Shown: positions 5,704 to 7,037 of the stretch, in pieces
How positions within the stretch are numbered: the first letter of the stretch is position 1
Layout of the letters: each line of letters opens with the position of its first letter
Source of the DNA: Spirochaetaceae bacterium
Lineage (GTDB): Bacteria; Spirochaetota; Spirochaetia; Treponematales; Rectinemataceae
NCBI GenBank assembly: GCA_016794765.1
Contig: JAEUJG010000492.1
Coordinates: 1 to 7,037 of the forward strand
Direction: 5' to 3'
Length of the DNA: 7,037 nt
The notes under the pieces: model-generated
Told to the model about the DNA's origin: nothing
Databases searched by the model: none
What the model saw: the letters and a program-made list of their open reading frames with translations, nothing else
Made by a program: the position numbers and the translations under genes

Positions 5704-6161
5704 TTCGTCTCGGTCCCTTCGGCCATCGAGGAGGAAGGCTCGACGCCCTCCTTGAGCAGAGCCTCGACCCGCGCGAGCTCGGCGCGGAGGAAAGCCGTCC
5801 TCGCTTCCAGGGCGGACTTCATGGCCGCTCCCCGGTCGACCTCTTCGCCATAACCGACGGAGAACCATCCGAGCCCGGGACCCATGCCCCGCCCGGGGCC
5901 CATGCCGCGGCCGGGGCCCATGCCGCGGCCGAAGCCCATGCCGCGGCCGAAGCCCATGCCTCGTCCGAAGCCCATGCCTCGTCCGAAGCCCATGCCTCGC
6001 CCGGGGCCCCTTCCTCGTCCGAAGCCCATGCCTCGTCCGAAGCCCAAGCCGCGGCCAGAGCCCATGCCGCGGCCAGAGCCCATCCCTCCTCCGCAAGGCC
6101 CAAGCCCTCTGCCAGTGCCTGATCCGGCTCCCGCCGGTCCCGTGCCATCGTAATTGGGCAT
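5700..6161 (-). CDS. DUF5320-type protein with an expanded glycine-rich hexapeptide array
   Basis: This 153-residue protein starts MPNYDGTGPAGAG, with TGRGLGPC at residues 16-23; this N-terminus is the signature of DUF5320 proteins, which accompany NifX-like and MinD-like genes in anaerobes. Residues 28-99 are twelve tandem hexapeptides of the type G-(F/P/S)-G-R-G-M. The array is followed by GWFSVGYGEE and a charged helix (about 115-140, ARTAFLRAELARVEALL) that could form a coiled coil. The single cysteine is at 23. The ATG at 6161 is chosen because GGAGG lies six bases upstream and it begins with the family motif; an in-frame TTG at 6227 lacks these. It is the first gene of the operon, coupled to the ATPase by a GTGA overlap. 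The function is unknown. The arginine-glycine-methionine array could bind nucleic acid, metal (through methionine) or partner proteins; the sequence does not decide. Confidence 0.85.
   Translation of the reverse strand: MPNYDGTGPAGAGSGTGRGLGPCGGGMGSGRGMGSGRGLGFGRGMGFGRGRGPGRGMGFGRGMGFGRGMGFGRGMGFGRGMGPGRGMGPGRGMGPGLGWFSVGYGEEVDRGAAMKSALEARTAFLRAELARVEALLKEGVEPSSSMAEGTETK
5865..6080 (-). repeat. 18-bp in-frame tandem repeat coding for G-x-G-R-G-M units
   Basis: Twelve consecutive 18-bp units code for residues 28-99 of the DUF5320 protein. The central units are nearly identical at DNA level (CCGAAGCCCATGCCTCGT and its CCGCGG variant on the plus strand), while the outer units vary at the second residue (Phe, Pro or Ser). 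Synonymous changes between units (CGT against CGG) show that the array is not wholly recent. Slippage is expected to change copy number among strains. Confidence 0.9.
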
Positions 6162-6166
6162 ATGCT
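6157..6166. promoter_or_regulatory. Operator-like GGCATATGCT over the DUF5320 start codon
   Basis: This is an exact copy of the 10-bp element seen at 526-535 and, inverted, at 6255-6264. It spans the ATG of the DUF5320 gene, about 75 bases after the predicted transcription start. It could be a second operator acting with the promoter site by looping or roadblock, or the match may partly reflect the ATG itself. Confidence 0.4.
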
Positions 6167-6192
6167 GCCTCCAACGTACTAGAGATTTCTCC

Positions 6193-6205
6193 GCGCCAAC
6201 GGCGC
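6193..6205 (-). other. Short hairpin in the DUF5320 leader
   Basis: The stem GCGCC/GGCGC with a 3-base loop sits in the predicted 80-base untranslated leader of the operon, about 30 bases before the ATG. It is too small to call a riboswitch and has no T tract. It may stabilise the transcript end or mean nothing. Confidence 0.3.
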
Positions 6206-6248
6206 CATTGTAGGGATATATAGCCAATGCTCATATACCTCTAGGAGA

Positions 6249-6277
6249 ATAATAAGCATATGCCAATATAATGTCAA
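6249..6277 (-). promoter_or_regulatory. Strong sigma70-type promoter of the DUF5320-ATPase-NifX operon
   Basis: On the minus strand, TTGACA (6272-6277, perfect consensus) and TATTAT (6249-6254) are separated by 17 bases within an AT-rich island. Transcription would start near 6242 and serve all five genes down to 3243. The element GGCATATGCT fills the spacer next to the -10 box, as at the mrp promoter. Confidence 0.8.
6255..6264. promoter_or_regulatory. Operator candidate in the operon promoter spacer
   Basis: An exact GGCATATGCT on the minus strand occupies the ten spacer bases nearest the -10 box. A degenerate relative (AGCCAATGCTCAT, 6222-6234) lies downstream in the leader. The placement inside the spacer repeats what is seen at mrp, although shifted by about three bases. 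Confidence 0.6.
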
Positions 6278-6306
6278 GCCCGGAAATGGCCCCGCGCCGG
6301 AGAGGC

Positions 6307-6753
6307 TCAGTCGTAGCGCTTCCGCGTCTCCTCGTCGGAAAGGCTGGACCTGAGCCTCTCCTTCCATTCCGGAGCGTTCCAGGTGCCGAGCTTCCCGTGG
6401 ATGGCATGGTATTTCTCCGGAATCGGATGCGTGCCGACGACCACCTGGACCTTGTAGCGCTCTTCCATGAAGCGGACGAAATGGTCGATGTGGGGGCAGG
6501 GCGGATAGCCCACGAGGAAGCCGGTCGCGAGGTGGATGACGGACACGCCGTTCTTGACCATCTCTTCGCCCGCGTACTCGATGTTTCCGCCCGGGCAGCC
6601 TCCGCAGCTCGTGTAGCCGGCGAGTTCGACCTCGGCGTCCTTGTAGGCCGCGAAAGCGCCTTCCCGCTCGCGCAAGGCCCGGAGGCACTTGCCTCCCGAG
6701 CAGCTGCGATAGCGGTCGCAGATGACGATGCCGATTCTTTGCTTGGTTCCCAT
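6307..6753 (-). CDS. CGGC-domain cysteine-rich protein
   Basis: This 148-residue, probably cytoplasmic protein belongs to the CGGC-domain family, named for a conserved Cys-Gly-Gly-Cys motif and predicted to bind metal or act in redox. Visible landmarks are IGIVICDRYRSC at residues 7-18 (Cys12, Cys18), Cys23, SCGGCPGGN at 49-57 (Cys50, Cys53), and GYPPCPHIDHF at 82-92 (Cys86, His88). Six cysteines and nearby histidines in the first 90 residues would suit a zinc or Fe-S site. The C-terminal third is basic-acidic and cysteine-free. The ATG at 6753 follows AGAAGGAGG and its own promoter at 6776-6804. No clear terminator separates it from the DUF5320 operon promoter, so read-through is possible. 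The biochemical function is not known; its position beside the metal-cluster operon and a related regulatory element suggest a linked role. Confidence 0.85.
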   Translation of the reverse strand: MGTKQRIGIVICDRYRSCSGGKCLRALREREGAFAAYKDAEVELAGYTSCGGCPGGNIEYAGEEMVKNGVSVIHLATGFLVGYPPCPHIDHFVRFMEERYKVQVVVGTHPIPEKYHAIHGKLGTWNAPEWKERLRSSLSDEETRKRYD

Positions 6754-6775
6754 GGCGCCTCCTTCTGGCTCGGAG

Positions 6776-6804
6776 ATGGTAACCCTCGCGCGGATAATTG
6801 TCAA
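6776..6804 (-). promoter_or_regulatory. sigma70-type promoter of the CGGC gene
   Basis: On the minus strand, TTGACA (6799-6804) and TACCAT (6776-6781) are separated by 17 bases. Transcription would start near 6769, giving a short leader of about 16 bases that carries AGAAGGAGG. Confidence 0.7.
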
Positions 6805-6809
6805 ATGCC
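6794..6809. promoter_or_regulatory. Weak relative of the GGCATATGCT element at the CGGC promoter
   Basis: On the minus strand GGCATTTGACAATTAT matches the 16 bases read from 6264 (GGCATATGCTTATTAT) at twelve positions. Part of the match is the -35 box itself, so this site is less certain than the others. Confidence 0.35.
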
Positions 6810-6881
6810 CAAAAATAGCGCCACTCCGCCCCAACCGCACGCTGCCAGGCGTCTTGGGCGGCGCTTGGCGGGGCGATCCCC

Positions 6882-6924
6882 TCCAAAGAACGGGCCGCGG
6901 AGGCATAGAATGCCCCCGCGGCCC
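6882..6924 (-). terminator. Intrinsic terminator after the membrane-protein gene
   Basis: A 15-bp stem (6892-6906 with 6910-6924, one mismatch at 6901/6915) and a 3-base loop begin about 40 bases beyond the stop at 6963. On the minus strand it is followed by GTTCTTTGG, a short T-rich run. It insulates the CGGC gene from the gene to the right. Confidence 0.7.
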
Positions 6925-6962
6925 ATCGCGACCGAAGTGAATGTCGCGACCGTCGCCTGGCG

Positions 6963-7037
6963 TTATGCGGCGCCGAAGAGGATTCCGGCCTGGCGGATCG
7001 CGAAGGCGAGGATCCAGCCAAGGCCGAGCATGAAGGC
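6963..7037 (-). CDS. C-terminus of an unidentified membrane protein (partial)
   Basis: The frame is open from the right window edge to TAA at 6963-6965 and encodes 24 residues ending FAIRQAGILFGAA. The segment LGLGWILAFAI is a transmembrane helix candidate, followed by a short tail. That the frame is real is supported by the terminator hairpin just downstream. The family cannot be named from so little; a transporter or permease is likely. Confidence 0.55.
   Translation of the reverse strand, partial: AFMLGLGWILAFAIRQAGILFGAA

Noticed and set aside
5865..6080. CRISPR or minisatellite array
   Set aside because: Units are contiguous 18-mers without spacers and stay in frame within a coding sequence.
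5884..6153. Rightward 89-residue frame rich in Pro-Arg-Pro-Met/Lys repeats
   Set aside because: It is the antisense reading of the DUF5320 repeat array and has no ribosome site; the leftward frame carries a family N-terminus and operon coupling.
6162..6227. Longer DUF5320 protein starting at TTG 6227
   Set aside because: The added residues are not family-like, while the ATG at 6161 has GGAGG at good spacing and begins with the conserved MPNYDGTGP.
6162..6242. Riboswitch in the operon leader
   Set aside because: Only one 5-bp hairpin was found and no known aptamer consensus (for example Moco/Tuco or NiCo) was recognised in this short leader.
6278..6306. Terminator after the CGGC gene
   Set aside because: The GC-rich bases do not form a convincing stem and no T tract follows.

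Overview
The window is a GC-rich stretch of bacterial chromosome, and its gene content points to an anaerobe. It carries an accessory iron-sulfur or heterometal cluster locus of the type known from Desulfovibrio (orange protein, ORP) and from many other strict anaerobes. No nitrogenase structural gene is present. The sequence alone does not fix the phylum; a deltaproteobacterial-type or another anaerobic lineage is possible.

Layout. At the left edge, an Mrp/NBP35-type P-loop ATPase reads leftward out of the window (1-418, C-terminus missing). It is divergent from a rightward pair: an IscU/NifU-N scaffold protein (617-1093) and a divergent MoaE-like protein (1090-1485) whose TTG start overlaps the scaffold's stop. 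Converging on these is a leftward metal-transport pair: a DUF1007-type periplasmic protein (2395-3057) and a NicO/RcnA-type membrane protein (1482-2390). Their final codons overlap the MoaE-like gene tail to tail. Next is a tight leftward operon of five genes: a DUF5320 glycine-rich repeat protein (5700-6161), two MinD-type ATPases with inserted 2[4Fe-4S] ferredoxin domains (4819-5703 and 3902-4822), and two small NifX/ORP-like proteins (3585-3905 and 3243-3581). A GC-rich hairpin terminator follows at about 3165-3202. Further right are a leftward CGGC-domain cysteine protein (6307-6753) and the last 24 residues of a membrane protein (6963-7037) with its own terminator.

Regulation. Four promoters can be read with near-consensus -35/-10 boxes and 17-bp spacers: before mrp, the scaffold gene, the DUF5320 operon and the CGGC gene. 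The palindromic element GGCATATGCT recurs in or beside the first three, a weaker relative overlaps the fourth, and another exact copy covers the DUF5320 start codon. This suggests that one unseen regulator controls the metal-cluster genes as a single local regulon.

How the genes may work together (inference). The scaffold protein would assemble Fe-S precursor. The three P-loop ATPases would move or load clusters. The two NifX-fold proteins would hold the finished, possibly heterometallic, cluster. The DUF1007/NicO pair would control a divalent metal such as nickel or cobalt. The MoaE-like protein lacks one of the two catalytic lysines of molybdopterin synthase and probably has another job here. 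The locus reads as an ORP-type system with extra parts and sigma70-type rather than sigma54-type promoters.
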